From positions 1-40,130 of IMG/VR virus record IMGVR_UViG_3300009506_000092: 40,130 bases of DNA, one strand, 5' to 3'. This document shows positions 13,646-21,676 of this stretch, in pieces. Every line of letters begins with the position of its first letter. Positions within the stretch are counted from its first letter, which is position 1. Both the position numbers and the translations under genes were made by a program. Under the pieces are notes generated by a model that was not told the DNA's origin, did not search any database, and saw only the letters and a list, made by a program, of their open reading frames with translations. Source of the stretch: a virus.

Positions 13646-15114
13646 TAGCTATCCGCTGGCCTTGGTGTGATGGTTCCGTAAATGCAGAGCACAGGAACAC
13701 CGGATGGCGCTCCGTCAACCGGAACAACGTTCGCCGCCGGCAGGTTGGTTTTTGTATCGAGAACTCCGGGCACTCCGATCTGTATCCCGTCCTCGATTCC
13801 GCGATCAATCAAAATTGCGTCCAGCGCGTTTACCCTGACGGTGTCATCCCAGTCCTGTTCGGGATCGGCCGCCGCACCCCTGGCGGGCCCCAAGGAATCC
13901 ATGTAAGCCTTAATCGCGATGATCGCAGGGCCGGTGAGCGGGCCCGCCGGGTAAACGCTATCACCGATCCCCGGTGTATCGGCGAAATCGGAGAGCTCAC
14001 TTTCATCATCCGACAAGGGCTGGATCTTTATCTCATCCGATCCAGTGGTCGGCGGCAATTCCAAAACCTTTGAGAGCTGGCCATTAACCAGGACGCGATC
14101 TCCGACGGCTATATCGTCGCTGAAGGTGTCAACGTCATCATCAAGGGTCAAGATCAGCGTGGAAGGGGCCCAGCTTCCAACCGTGCGACCTCCTAGTGAA
14201 AGATCGGTAAAATCAAACCCAAAACCGGTCTTCGGCGTAAGCTCCACATCAACCGGGACAACCTGTGTCGCCGGAAGCATCACCGAATATTCCTTGGTGG
14301 TGACCGGCCTTTTGGTTTCCAGGTAATCGATCACCGCAAGGCGAACGGTTTCTGAGGGTATACGGCTCGCCCCTGTTCCCCTCTTGAGCACCACCAGGTC
14401 AACGATCCCAAGCCCGCGGCGACCAGTCGGGGCCAGGCTACTGGGAACATAAACGTAAACCGCAACAACACCCTCAACGGCAGCACCCCATTGGCGCCAA
14501 TCGGATGCCCTGCCGGCCGCTGGAGGATTGGCATACGCATCAAGGACGCGCTTCAATAGCTCGCCGTCTGTTTCCTGATCCTCGCCCCCGTCGATCGCCG
14601 CCACGACCACTGCCTCGGCGTCGATTCCGACCGGGGCGGAGGAAAAGGTGAGCTTTTCGCCGATGTCCCTATTTGCGGCCGCGCCCTTTGTGGTTGATTC
14701 GACGGAGATATTACCTTCTCCGTTTGCGTCCAAGGTGTCCCCGGACGTTGCGCGGTATTCCTGACCGTCAGCGCTGGTCAGGGTTTCACCAATTCCAACA
14801 ACGGCCCCGGGATCGCCGGTGATGTCAACGGCGTCCGTGCCGCTGGCAATGGTGGCGCCCTTTCTGGGGTTGCTTCCGAAGCGCGCCTCGGCGTGTTTTT
14901 CGAGGGCCTCAGTTGAGGTTTTGCCGGAGACAAACAGATCGGCCTCAATGGTCCCAACCTGGACATAGATCCCAAATAGGGCCTCTGACAGTTTTTTGAC
15001 GCGGATCCCGAAATCGGATGCCTTGCTGACCACCAGGGTTTCGTCGAGCGCCGTCCCCGTGGACTGCATTTGTTTTTCGATTTCCTCGCGATCAAGGACG
15101 GTGATCGGCATCAT
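13645..15114 (-). CDS. Baseplate J-like protein (Mu gp47 family)
   Basis: 489 residues. The order TSTEALEKHAEARFGSNPRKGATIASG, GDPGAVVGIGETLTSADGQEY, AANRDIGEKLTFSSAP, then GGEDQETDGELLKRVLDAYANPP and ASDWRQWGAAVEGVVAVYVY is the baseplate J/gp47 pattern. In contractile tails this protein forms the wedge ring around the hub. A region at about residues 300-400 with Asp-rich strands (TLILTLDDDVDTFSDD) appears to be an insertion relative to the shorter Mu protein. It overlaps the gp46-like gene by 4 bases (ATGA), keeping Mu order. Confidence 0.9.
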   Translation of the reverse strand: MMPITVLDREEIEKQMQSTGTALDETLVVSKASDFGIRVKKLSEALFGIYVQVGTIEADLFVSGKTSTEALEKHAEARFGSNPRKGATIASGTDAVDITGDPGAVVGIGETLTSADGQEYRATSGDTLDANGEGNISVESTTKGAAANRDIGEKLTFSSAPVGIDAEAVVVAAIDGGEDQETDGELLKRVLDAYANPPAAGRASDWRQWGAAVEGVVAVYVYVPSSLAPTGRRGLGIVDLVVLKRGTGASRIPSETVRLAVIDYLETKRPVTTKEYSVMLPATQVVPVDVELTPKTGFGFDFTDLSLGGRTVGSWAPSTLILTLDDDVDTFSDDIAVGDRVLVNGQLSKVLELPPTTGSDEIKIQPLSDDESELSDFADTPGIGDSVYPAGPLTGPAIIAIKAYMDSLGPARGAAADPEQDWDDTVRVNALDAILIDRGIEDGIQIGVPGVLDTKTNLPAANVVPVDGAPSGVPVLCIYGTITPRPADS

Positions 15115-15812
15115 TCCCCCAATTGAAAACGCCCCAAGAATACGGCATTTTTCCCACCAACCGGAAGGACGGAAATTTCAACGTACATTGCCCCATCGGG
15201 CTCCTGAACCTGGACATTACTTACCGAAATTTCGGAGATCTTCCCGCTTTCGATCATTGGCTGTAGGGCCTGGCGGGCATAGGGTTCAGCCTTTTTCTTT
15301 GCGTCGGTGGTCGTCTTTATTGTCCAAAACAGCGATCCGATATCGAGATCAAATGGCCATTTTCCGCGGTGCACCTTTAGCCTGATGATGGCCTCCGTGG
15401 TCACCGTCGGGTCCCTCTTTAGGCGACCATCCCTGGTCTTGATGTTGTTCCCATCACCGTCAAGCGCCCATCCATCACCAACGTTTTCCTCCCTGGCGGG
15501 GGCAATGGTGCCAACGATCGTCACCTCGATCCCATTGTCGAACCGGATAGACCAATCAATGCCCGGAAGGCTCCCCCATGGGTCCTGCTTTGCCAGGACG
15601 TCCACATCAAACCCATTGGCGCCATTGGCCGAGATCGTGCCGATGAAATCCGACGTCTGAAGGACGTTATTGACAACGACCGGAACCCCTTCAACGGTAA
15701 GGCTTTCAATGTTAGCCGGGCTTGCGTCGGACTCTGTTGACCAGCTCATGATGTGCTTGGTTACGTCCGGATTTGGCGAAACAGGTTGTCTTGTGAGCGT
15801 CGGCGCGGCCAT
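15111..15812 (-). CDS. Baseplate protein, Mu gp46-like
   Basis: 233 residues. The second half (DLDIGSLFWTIKTTTDAKKKAEPYARQALQ, MIESGKISEISVSNVQVQE) is the Mu gp46/gp25-like wedge pattern. The first 100 residues are Ser/Thr-rich strands not obvious in Mu gp46. The ATG overlaps the previous gene's TAA or TAG region by one base. It should sit beside the sheath-initiating baseplate ring, with gp45 upstream and gp47 downstream as in Mu. Confidence 0.75.
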   Translation of the reverse strand: MAAPTLTRQPVSPNPDVTKHIMSWSTESDASPANIESLTVEGVPVVVNNVLQTSDFIGTISANGANGFDVDVLAKQDPWGSLPGIDWSIRFDNGIEVTIVGTIAPAREENVGDGWALDGDGNNIKTRDGRLKRDPTVTTEAIIRLKVHRGKWPFDLDIGSLFWTIKTTTDAKKKAEPYARQALQPMIESGKISEISVSNVQVQEPDGAMYVEISVLPVGGKNAVFLGRFQLGE

Positions 15813-16435
15813 TAGAAAACCTTCCCCTTCACGGTCTTGAAAGCGCTTCTGAGCCCCTCAAAGGTCGTGATCGCCGAGGCGGCTCCAGTGCATGCGCTGG
15901 TTGTGGATGGCAGAAGAACGGGATCTGAGGCCAACGCGCTAAACGCCGAGGCAAAGGAGGAAAGCAGGTTGCTATGGTAGGTGTTGAATGTCTCACCCTT
16001 GATCGCGAATTCGGCCGCCGCGCTGTTGGCGCCCAGTGTGGCAAAGCCAGAGGTTCCGGCCAAAACGTCAGTATCACCTCCGGCCTTGGCGTGTACCATT
16101 GCCTGTAGGCCGTTTGAGTCCTTCTTTCCCCAAAGTGCAGAGTCCCCGATCCCGAGGGCCTCCGGTCGATGATCTCTACTATGTGTGACAATCGCGATCG
16201 GCTTGTCGCCGTCTGCATCGATTAGTAAAACGATCGCCTCGGTCCCGTTGATCGGCCGAGAGGAAAACCCCCACTGTTGCCATAGCTCAACAAGGTCGTG
16301 GCCGTCCAATTCAAAGGCTTCAACCTGACAAAACCCGTCGGCAGCAACAGTCCTTATTATTCCTCGCTGCAACATTTGCCCAAGGGCTTCCCTTGCGCGC
16401 TCGACAGCGTTGCTTATGGCCCGCATCATTGTCAT
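15812..16435 (-). CDS. Baseplate assembly protein V / tail spike (Mu gp45-like)
   Basis: 207 residues. MLQRGIIRTVAADGFCQVEAF, then GHDLVELWQQWGFSSRPINGTEAIVLLIDADG and KPIAIVTHSRDHRPEAL, fit the OB-fold of gpV/gp45 spike proteins. A short repetitive region with GTSGFATLGANSAAAEFAIKGETF follows, the usual beta-helix end, and the C-terminal helices (ALASDPVLLPSTTSACTGAA) are typical of this family. The trimeric spike sits under the baseplate hub and pierces the cell envelope. It is coupled to the gp44-like gene (4-base overlap). Confidence 0.88.
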   Translation of the reverse strand: MTMMRAISNAVERAREALGQMLQRGIIRTVAADGFCQVEAFELDGHDLVELWQQWGFSSRPINGTEAIVLLIDADGDKPIAIVTHSRDHRPEALGIGDSALWGKKDSNGLQAMVHAKAGGDTDVLAGTSGFATLGANSAAAEFAIKGETFNTYHSNLLSSFASAFSALASDPVLLPSTTSACTGAASAITTFEGLRSAFKTVKGKVF

Positions 16436-17727
16436 GGATAAAAAATCCCCGCACGCCTGAGCGTCAATTCCGTCCTTTGTCCCTCATTGCCACCGGTGAA
16501 GCGCCTCCGGACAACATACATTTTTTCGTGAACGTCGTTTAGGTCGTCATCTACATTAACCAGTGTGTCAACCGTCCACAGGTTTCTGGAGCTCCCGATG
16601 TCCTGAAAATGCCCTCTGACGATATAGTCACAAATGATTGCGTCAAACTTCCTGCGCTGGACGTCCCTCTCTAACTCTGCCGCGGTTTGCCTCAGTGTTT
16701 GACCCTGGGCCCTTGCGATCACGAGCTCGCGGCCCTCAAGGGTGACGTCGGGATCCTCGAATCGCTGGTCAAACCTACTCCCCTCCCCGCTGGTCTGCCT
16801 TGTGTTTGCAGCATAGCCAAGAAGGCGATACTTTCTGAATCGTCCACGGCCGGAACGAATAGCTCTGGAGCCAAGGCAATTATTTTTCGTCGATTCCGGT
16901 TTTTCGCGGATGTACTGCCAAAGGTTGCCTGAAACTGGCTGGTTATAGTTTGGGCGCGCCAGGATGCCTTTTCCGTCGGCAGACAACCATACCAGCACGC
17001 CGACTTTTTGCGCGTATTTAACAATCACCTCGATCGGGCGATCGCCCTTTTCAACCTTCACCCTTGGGAAGTTTTCGGCCTTGATTCTCGAAAGGTTGGC
17101 TTTTGCCTTTGAGATATCCTCGGATGAACTTTTGCTCTGCTCAATCGCTTGCTGGTTCAGTTTCCCGACGGCCAACAATGCGGCGTTTTTTTGATCTTGG
17201 ATCTGCGGATCGCTACCAAGCGACGTGAGCGCATCTCTTTTCCGCTTGTTGGCCGCCTTTTCCTGTTCGCTGATCCTTGTCCGACGGCTAACCCTGGATC
17301 GGGCTTCCTTTTGCCGCGTGCGGTTTGCCTCGTTATCGTAAATCCACTCCTCAACAAATGGGACACTTAGCTTGGAGGCGATATCTGCAAGGTGTTCATT
17401 GTTGAACGTCCTTGGCTCGCTGGTTTTGTCTGTCAATTGGCCAAAGCGATCGCGCCCAATGAGCTCGAGCGTTGGTCCTGATCTCGGATCTGCACCGGTT
17501 GAAACATCGTCGATGTATCCGGTCATCTGCAGCGATCCGTCAACATATACCTTTGCCTCGTCGAACTCCTTGAATTCTCCGGATAGCTTGCCGCGTGGGT
17601 TTGCTACAGCAAAATGAAAGCTGTCAACCGTTTGAAGCATATTTGACTCGATCGAATATTCGAGCCACCTGGAAAGCTCCTTGCCGGCAACAACGATACT
17701 CACATCACTTTTCGGATTATCGGGCAT
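16432..17727 (-). CDS. Baseplate hub protein (Mu gp44-like, P) with helical insertion
   Basis: 431 residues from the ATG at 17727 (MPDNPKSDVSIVVAGKELSRW), one base after the upstream stop; a longer open frame overlaps the previous gene and is rejected. Residues 1-130 (FHFAVANPRGKL, YVDGSLQMTGYIDDVSTG, LELIGRDRFGQLTDKT, LADIASKLSVPF) and 220-431 (RPIEVIVKYAQKVGVLVWLS, RAQGQTLRQTAAELERDVQRR) match the gp44/gpD hub fold. Residues about 132-220 are an extra Lys/Glu/Gln-rich helical segment placed between the PF(G) strand and the next conserved strand. The hub joins tube and spike. Confidence 0.88.
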   Translation of the reverse strand: MPDNPKSDVSIVVAGKELSRWLEYSIESNMLQTVDSFHFAVANPRGKLSGEFKEFDEAKVYVDGSLQMTGYIDDVSTGADPRSGPTLELIGRDRFGQLTDKTSEPRTFNNEHLADIASKLSVPFVEEWIYDNEANRTRQKEARSRVSRRTRISEQEKAANKRKRDALTSLGSDPQIQDQKNAALLAVGKLNQQAIEQSKSSSEDISKAKANLSRIKAENFPRVKVEKGDRPIEVIVKYAQKVGVLVWLSADGKGILARPNYNQPVSGNLWQYIREKPESTKNNCLGSRAIRSGRGRFRKYRLLGYAANTRQTSGEGSRFDQRFEDPDVTLEGRELVIARAQGQTLRQTAAELERDVQRRKFDAIICDYIVRGHFQDIGSSRNLWTVDTLVNVDDDLNDVHEKMYVVRRRFTGGNEGQRTELTLRRAGIFYP

Positions 17728-17728
17728 G

Positions 17729-18589
17729 CTATTCTGAATAGAGGCGCAGTTTCGTCCCCGGTGGCACCAAGAATGGATCGCGTATTTTGTTGATGCGCAA
17801 GAAATCATCGCGCCTTTTTGGGTCGCGATAAACAGATCCGGCGATCGCAACCATTGGCGTATGCACCGAAAGCTCAATATCTGTTACCTGTGAGGCGAGA
17901 CGCTCCGTGCGCTCCTTGAGTTTTGCGGCCGAGTTGACCAGCCTCCTTGCGCTTTTTACCGTCTCCCAGTTGATAGCGTCCGAAACCTTTTCCTCGAGCT
18001 CGTCAACTGCCTCTTGTGCGCTTTTTTTGATCCTCTGAAACCGGGCCGTCAGATCTGTTATTTGGTCGTCGATTTCATCCACAAAAGACTGGGCATCGGC
18101 GATCAACCGGTCAACCTTTGAAACCTCGACGGGAAGTGCATCGTTTGCGGCCGTTAACGATTCAAGATCGCTGTTGAATTCATCGCGTGCCGTGCCGACC
18201 GATTCGATCTCCTGTAGGGTTGTGTTTACTCCGTCCTCCAGAAACTCAAGGCTCACCATTGCGAAATCACGGCGATCCTTCGTTTGCTCAACCTGGGCGC
18301 GGGTACACTTGGCCTCCCACCTGCCGAACAATGGATGCTGCAGGGTTTGGGTTTTGCCTTTGTCGATTTCGCGCAAAAACGCTGAAAGGTCGGCCAGATA
18401 ATCGGGGCCGTGAAAGATCGCCGTGAAGGTCGTCGGCCTCGGAGATCGCCCCAGGTCCTCAAGCTCCCCGCCGTCCTTGTGCGGATAGTCATAATCGATA
18501 ACGCGCCTTGACCAGTCGTCCGAAACATCCTGAACAGAAAACGCGAAATCGCCAAACATTACCCGTTGCAGTTGATCGTCCCAGCTCAT
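17729..18589 (-). CDS. DNA circularisation protein N-terminal domain (Mu N/gp43-like tail protein)
   Basis: 286 residues. Residues 1-130 (FGDFAFSVQDVSDDWSRRVI, DYPHKDGGELEDLGR, TTFTAIFHGPDYLADLSAFL, TLQHPLFGRWEAKCTR) match the DNA_circ_N domain of Mu gpN, a virion protein once linked to genome circularisation and now treated as a tail/baseplate protein. Residues 130-240 form long coiled coils. The end (FLRINKIRDPFLVPPGTKLRLY) resembles a LysM-like tail-terminal motif. It follows the tape measure gene with a 4-base overlap. Confidence 0.9.
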   Translation of the reverse strand: MSWDDQLQRVMFGDFAFSVQDVSDDWSRRVIDYDYPHKDGGELEDLGRSPRPTTFTAIFHGPDYLADLSAFLREIDKGKTQTLQHPLFGRWEAKCTRAQVEQTKDRRDFAMVSLEFLEDGVNTTLQEIESVGTARDEFNSDLESLTAANDALPVEVSKVDRLIADAQSFVDEIDDQITDLTARFQRIKKSAQEAVDELEEKVSDAINWETVKSARRLVNSAAKLKERTERLASQVTDIELSVHTPMVAIAGSVYRDPKRRDDFLRINKIRDPFLVPPGTKLRLYSE

Positions 18590-20241
18590 TGTGACGGCCC
18601 CAGGCTTTCTACAACTTTAGGCTGATCGATTCCTACCGCCTTTATCTGTACGAATTTCCCAGTTTTAAGGATCGCCAAAAGCTCAGGCATTACCTTTTGC
18701 ATTTGCTCCTGTGTCACACCTTGCTTTTTGGCCATATCGATCAGGGCCGACATTGCATTTTGTTGCGTCAACTGTTTTTGCTCACCCTTAGCACCAAACG
18801 ACGTGACGCCCTTTGAGCTCAAACCTGCGAACATCGCCGCCTGATCCTTCAGGGTTAAAAGAGCCTGCTCTTGATCATTCCGCTTTTGTTGAGCTGGAGT
18901 GACGTCGGGGTGTAGGAGCGCAAACATCCCCTTTGAGATCGCATCGGAGAATCCAAACGTTTTATCGATCAGTGTCCCGAGTGCATATCCAGCTGCTCCG
19001 GCCGCAACAATCAGTCCACCTTTCTTGGTTAGCGATCCGGCCGCACCACTGAGGCCAGAATTAAATGTGTTTAGCTTGAAAAGCAGGCTGACCAGGGTTG
19101 GCCCAAATTTCACGGCGGCGATGGCTCCGGCCGTTGTTTTCAGTGCGGCCGCTGGATCTTCGGCAACTGTGAGCATTAGCTTTTTGCCAAGGTTCTGAAA
19201 CATTTGCTCGGCCTGGGCCATACCCTTACGGAGCTTTTCTCCCTCGGCGTCAATTCCGCTGGCAAGCGTTGCGATCTTTTTATTGAAAAAGTCCTCCGGT
19301 GCTTCGGCGCCGGCCTTTTCGACCCTGGCAAAGGTTCCTTTACTGATCGTCCCAAGCTTTTCATCGAACGACAACATAAAAGCATCGACTGCCTTTCCTG
19401 CGTCTGTTCCGAAGATCTCCTGTAGCTTTATCGGATCGCGTTTTGTGGCCGTCAGTATTTCGCCCATTAAAACCTTGATGTTTCGCAGAACCTTCCTTTT
19501 TGCGCCGGTTGCCGGATCGGTCACAAATTCAAACGGATTGATCTTTTTCCCGCCGACGCTCAGTTGACTGATCTTTTTCTGGTTCTGAACCATGGCGGTT
19601 ACCATGGCCTTTAGCGATGTTCTGGCCTCTTGGACGTTGGGCACCACCTGGCCAACGGTCTGTAGCGACGTTACCAGCTGGGTGAAGTCCATGCCTTTGG
19701 ATTTGGCCATACCAACGAGCTCGGCTCCAACTGAAGCCAGTTGCTTCATGTTGATCGTTCCGTTTTCTGCCTGGTTCGCCATGGCGCGGATCTGCACCAT
19801 CACCTTTTCGGGGCCATCGCCGGCATTAACCATTGAGGCCGCGATTGTTCCGAGATCCTGCATTGAGGCCCCGGTTGCCTTTGAGGCCTTCGTGAGCTCC
19901 GGCATTAGCTGGATGCCCTGCTTGAGGTTCCCACCAAGATCTTGAAACACTTTCAGGACTCCGGTGATATCATCTTTTCCGATCGCAAATTCAGCGTTTA
20001 GACCAAGGATCTGGGCCCGGAGTTGTTTCATTTTTTCCGTCGAGAGGCCCGAATCGCGCTGAAGGGCCCCGAGTTGCTGATCAAAATCAAGCACCGCCTT
20101 TGCCCCGGCGGCAAGGCCGATTCCAGCACCGACGCCAGCAAGGGTGCTGCCAAGCATTCTGGCCTGCCCGGTGAGTGACCGAAAGCCCTTTTCGGCCTGT
20201 CTCAACCCCTGCGTTAGTATCCTGATCCTGCCTTCACTCAT
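18586..20241 (-). CDS. Tail tape measure protein
   Basis: 551 residues. The N-terminal helices (QAEKGFRSLTGQARMLGSTL and VLDFDQQLGALQRDSGLSTE) and the repeat-like core (DDITGVLKVFQDLGGNLKQG, GASMQDLGTIAASMVNAGDG) match TP901/phage-minor-tail tape measures. A hydrophobic segment at about 400-430 (KKGGLIVAAGAAGYALGTL) may insert in the membrane during DNA injection. The short length predicts a short tail of roughly 80 nm by the usual 0.15 nm per residue. It follows the chaperone-like ORFs, as in Mu. Confidence 0.92.
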   Translation of the reverse strand: MSEGRIRILTQGLRQAEKGFRSLTGQARMLGSTLAGVGAGIGLAAGAKAVLDFDQQLGALQRDSGLSTEKMKQLRAQILGLNAEFAIGKDDITGVLKVFQDLGGNLKQGIQLMPELTKASKATGASMQDLGTIAASMVNAGDGPEKVMVQIRAMANQAENGTINMKQLASVGAELVGMAKSKGMDFTQLVTSLQTVGQVVPNVQEARTSLKAMVTAMVQNQKKISQLSVGGKKINPFEFVTDPATGAKRKVLRNIKVLMGEILTATKRDPIKLQEIFGTDAGKAVDAFMLSFDEKLGTISKGTFARVEKAGAEAPEDFFNKKIATLASGIDAEGEKLRKGMAQAEQMFQNLGKKLMLTVAEDPAAALKTTAGAIAAVKFGPTLVSLLFKLNTFNSGLSGAAGSLTKKGGLIVAAGAAGYALGTLIDKTFGFSDAISKGMFALLHPDVTPAQQKRNDQEQALLTLKDQAAMFAGLSSKGVTSFGAKGEQKQLTQQNAMSALIDMAKKQGVTQEQMQKVMPELLAILKTGKFVQIKAVGIDQPKVVESLGPSQ

Positions 20242-20741
20242 ATCTGCGCCTTTAGGCTTTCAACCATCGCAACAATATCATTGTTGGTTGTGTCGTCGCC
20301 CAGGCCAAGCACTTTCTGGAGGCGCGGCAAAAGCTCGCCGTCCTCAACCCATGAGGACATTTGCTTCCGCTGCATTTTCGCCTCCTGATCAACGAACCAG
20401 TGTACCTCGTTTTGGTCAAGCTCTCTCCTTGCCTCGTTGCCGTCCTCAAAAACTGTTGCCTTCGGATCCTCTGAACCGGCCTCGATTAGCATCCTGGCAA
20501 CGAGCTGGCGTTGTACCTCAAGATCCAGATACACTTGACCGATCGAATCAACCTCAAGCCCGCGATCGTCAAATGCCTTTCTTGCGGCCGCGTAGCCGTC
20601 AAAGATTTCCTGGCAATGTAGCCTCATCAGGCCAACCGGCTCCTCTGTGCCGGGCCAATTGATCTGAATTACACTCCTGCCCGCTGGCTTGTATTTCCGG
20701 ATCGGCCTGCTTTTTCCCTCAGAGTCTCTAGGCTTACGCAT
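20238..20741 (-). CDS. Tail assembly chaperone-like protein, second ORF
   Basis: 167 residues. The ATG at 20741 has a strong GGAGGGG eight bases upstream, so it can be translated independently. It overlaps the preceding ORF by 73 bases in the -1 frame relative to it. The C-terminal half is helical and acidic (LDQNEVHWFVDQEAKMQRKQ, LLPRLQKVLGLGDDTTNN). Position between tube and tape measure is that of G/GT-type chaperones (Mu gp41/gp41'). A programmed -1 shift is possible but no canonical slippery heptamer is present. Confidence 0.75.
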   Translation of the reverse strand: MRKPRDSEGKSRPIRKYKPAGRSVIQINWPGTEEPVGLMRLHCQEIFDGYAAARKAFDDRGLEVDSIGQVYLDLEVQRQLVARMLIEAGSEDPKATVFEDGNEARRELDQNEVHWFVDQEAKMQRKQMSSWVEDGELLPRLQKVLGLGDDTTNNDIVAMVESLKAQI

Positions 20742-21295
20742 CTTGTTTTCCCCTCCGGAATGTTGTTCACTCGGTCAAAGACGTAAAGCAGCGCGAAATA
20801 ATATACCAGTTGTCCGTCGGTTACATGCTCGATCGGGACACCGTAAAACCGTCCCGCGTCCCCGGCCTGATAGGCGTTGTTCATTTGACCGATCGTGAAA
20901 CTGTCATTTTCGGCAACCCTTAGCTCAAGCTCGGCCTGTAATTTCGTCTGCTTTGTGGACGATTCGGCCTGAACCTCGAGCCAGGTTTTCTTTAGGGCTA
21001 TTATTTCGTCTGGCTCGAGCTCGGCCCGGAGCTCTGCCGCTGTAGCGATCGGGGCATGCGGCGGATCGATCTCACAGAGCGCCAATGCAAGCGCCTCGCT
21101 AGTCTCGACGATATCCCTAAGATGGTGTCGGGCACCAAGGTCTAAAAGGCGCCAAAGTTGCTCGACCCTAAACCCACAATCGTGGATCTGTGGCATCGAA
21201 AGCGGCTTGACGCCAACAACTTCGCCCGTATTGGGCCAGTGCCGCAACCTGGGCGCGCCAGATCGATAGAGGGAGACATCCACAGGGCGCCACAA
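20669..21295 (-). CDS. Tail assembly chaperone-like protein, first ORF
   Basis: 208 residues from a TTG that follows the tail tube stop directly (TAGTTG). The ribosome site is weak, so the real start may be the Met at 21196. Helical sequence (QLWRLLDLGARHHLRDIVET, AELRAELEPDEIIALKKTW, GQLVYYFALLYVFDRVNNIP) without known domains. It corresponds by position to the tail assembly chaperone that keeps the tape measure soluble while the tube grows around it. The 3' end overlaps the next ORF in a different frame. Confidence 0.7.
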   Translation of the reverse strand: MWRPVDVSLYRSGAPRLRHWPNTGEVVGVKPLSMPQIHDCGFRVEQLWRLLDLGARHHLRDIVETSEALALALCEIDPPHAPIATAAELRAELEPDEIIALKKTWLEVQAESSTKQTKLQAELELRVAENDSFTIGQMNNAYQAGDAGRFYGVPIEHVTDGQLVYYFALLYVFDRVNNIPEGKTRCVSLETLREKAGRSGNTSQRAGV

Positions 21296-21664
21296 CTATG
21301 CCTTGTCAAGCGCCTTGACCTCGATCGAATATTCTACCTTTTCCCCGTCCGATCCCTTGAGGCGATAGGTGGCGATCCGGCAGGTCTGAAAAACGATCGA
21401 GCGGCCGCTTTCAAGAACGATCGTGGTTTGGAAAATCTGCCGCTCCTCGGCGATCTCTTCGATGTCCAATCCGAGCTCGTTGATCGGGACCGGGACCGTC
21501 GCCGAATAGTCGAATTTTACGATCCCGTCAAAGAAGGCCTCGGCTCGGTTCGATTCATTCATAACCCCGGCAACATCAAGGCCGTTATCCATCCCATACT
21601 CGATATCGGAACAGCTAAGACGCTGTCCATTGATCTCGAGAAAAATCCTGCTGACATAGTTCAT
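21296..21664 (-). CDS. Tail tube protein (Mu gpM-like)
   Basis: 122 residues. The N-terminal NGQRLSCSDIEYGMDNGLDV and the later sequence FDGIVKFDYSATVPVPINEL and IVFQTCRIATYRLKGSDGEK fit the beta-barrel of contractile-tail tube proteins, whose usual size is about 120 residues. It polymerises inside the sheath and is the path for DNA. GGAG lies nine bases before the ATG. It follows the sheath gene as in Mu. Confidence 0.85.
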   Translation of the reverse strand: MNYVSRIFLEINGQRLSCSDIEYGMDNGLDVAGVMNESNRAEAFFDGIVKFDYSATVPVPINELGLDIEEIAEERQIFQTTIVLESGRSIVFQTCRIATYRLKGSDGEKVEYSIEVKALDKA

Positions 21665-21676
21665 TTGGGACTGCTC

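Noticed and set aside
17728-17877. Upstream extension of the gp44-like hub protein
   Set aside because: It lies opposite frame to the DNA-circularisation protein gene end, is Cys/Trp/His-rich and lacks a ribosome site. MPDNPKSDV at 17727 fits the family start.
20700-20741. Canonical -1 slippery heptamer in the chaperone overlap
   Set aside because: GGGGAAAAC and GGGAAAAAG occur, but the zero-frame codons (GGG AAA; GAA AAA) do not follow X-XXY-YYZ.
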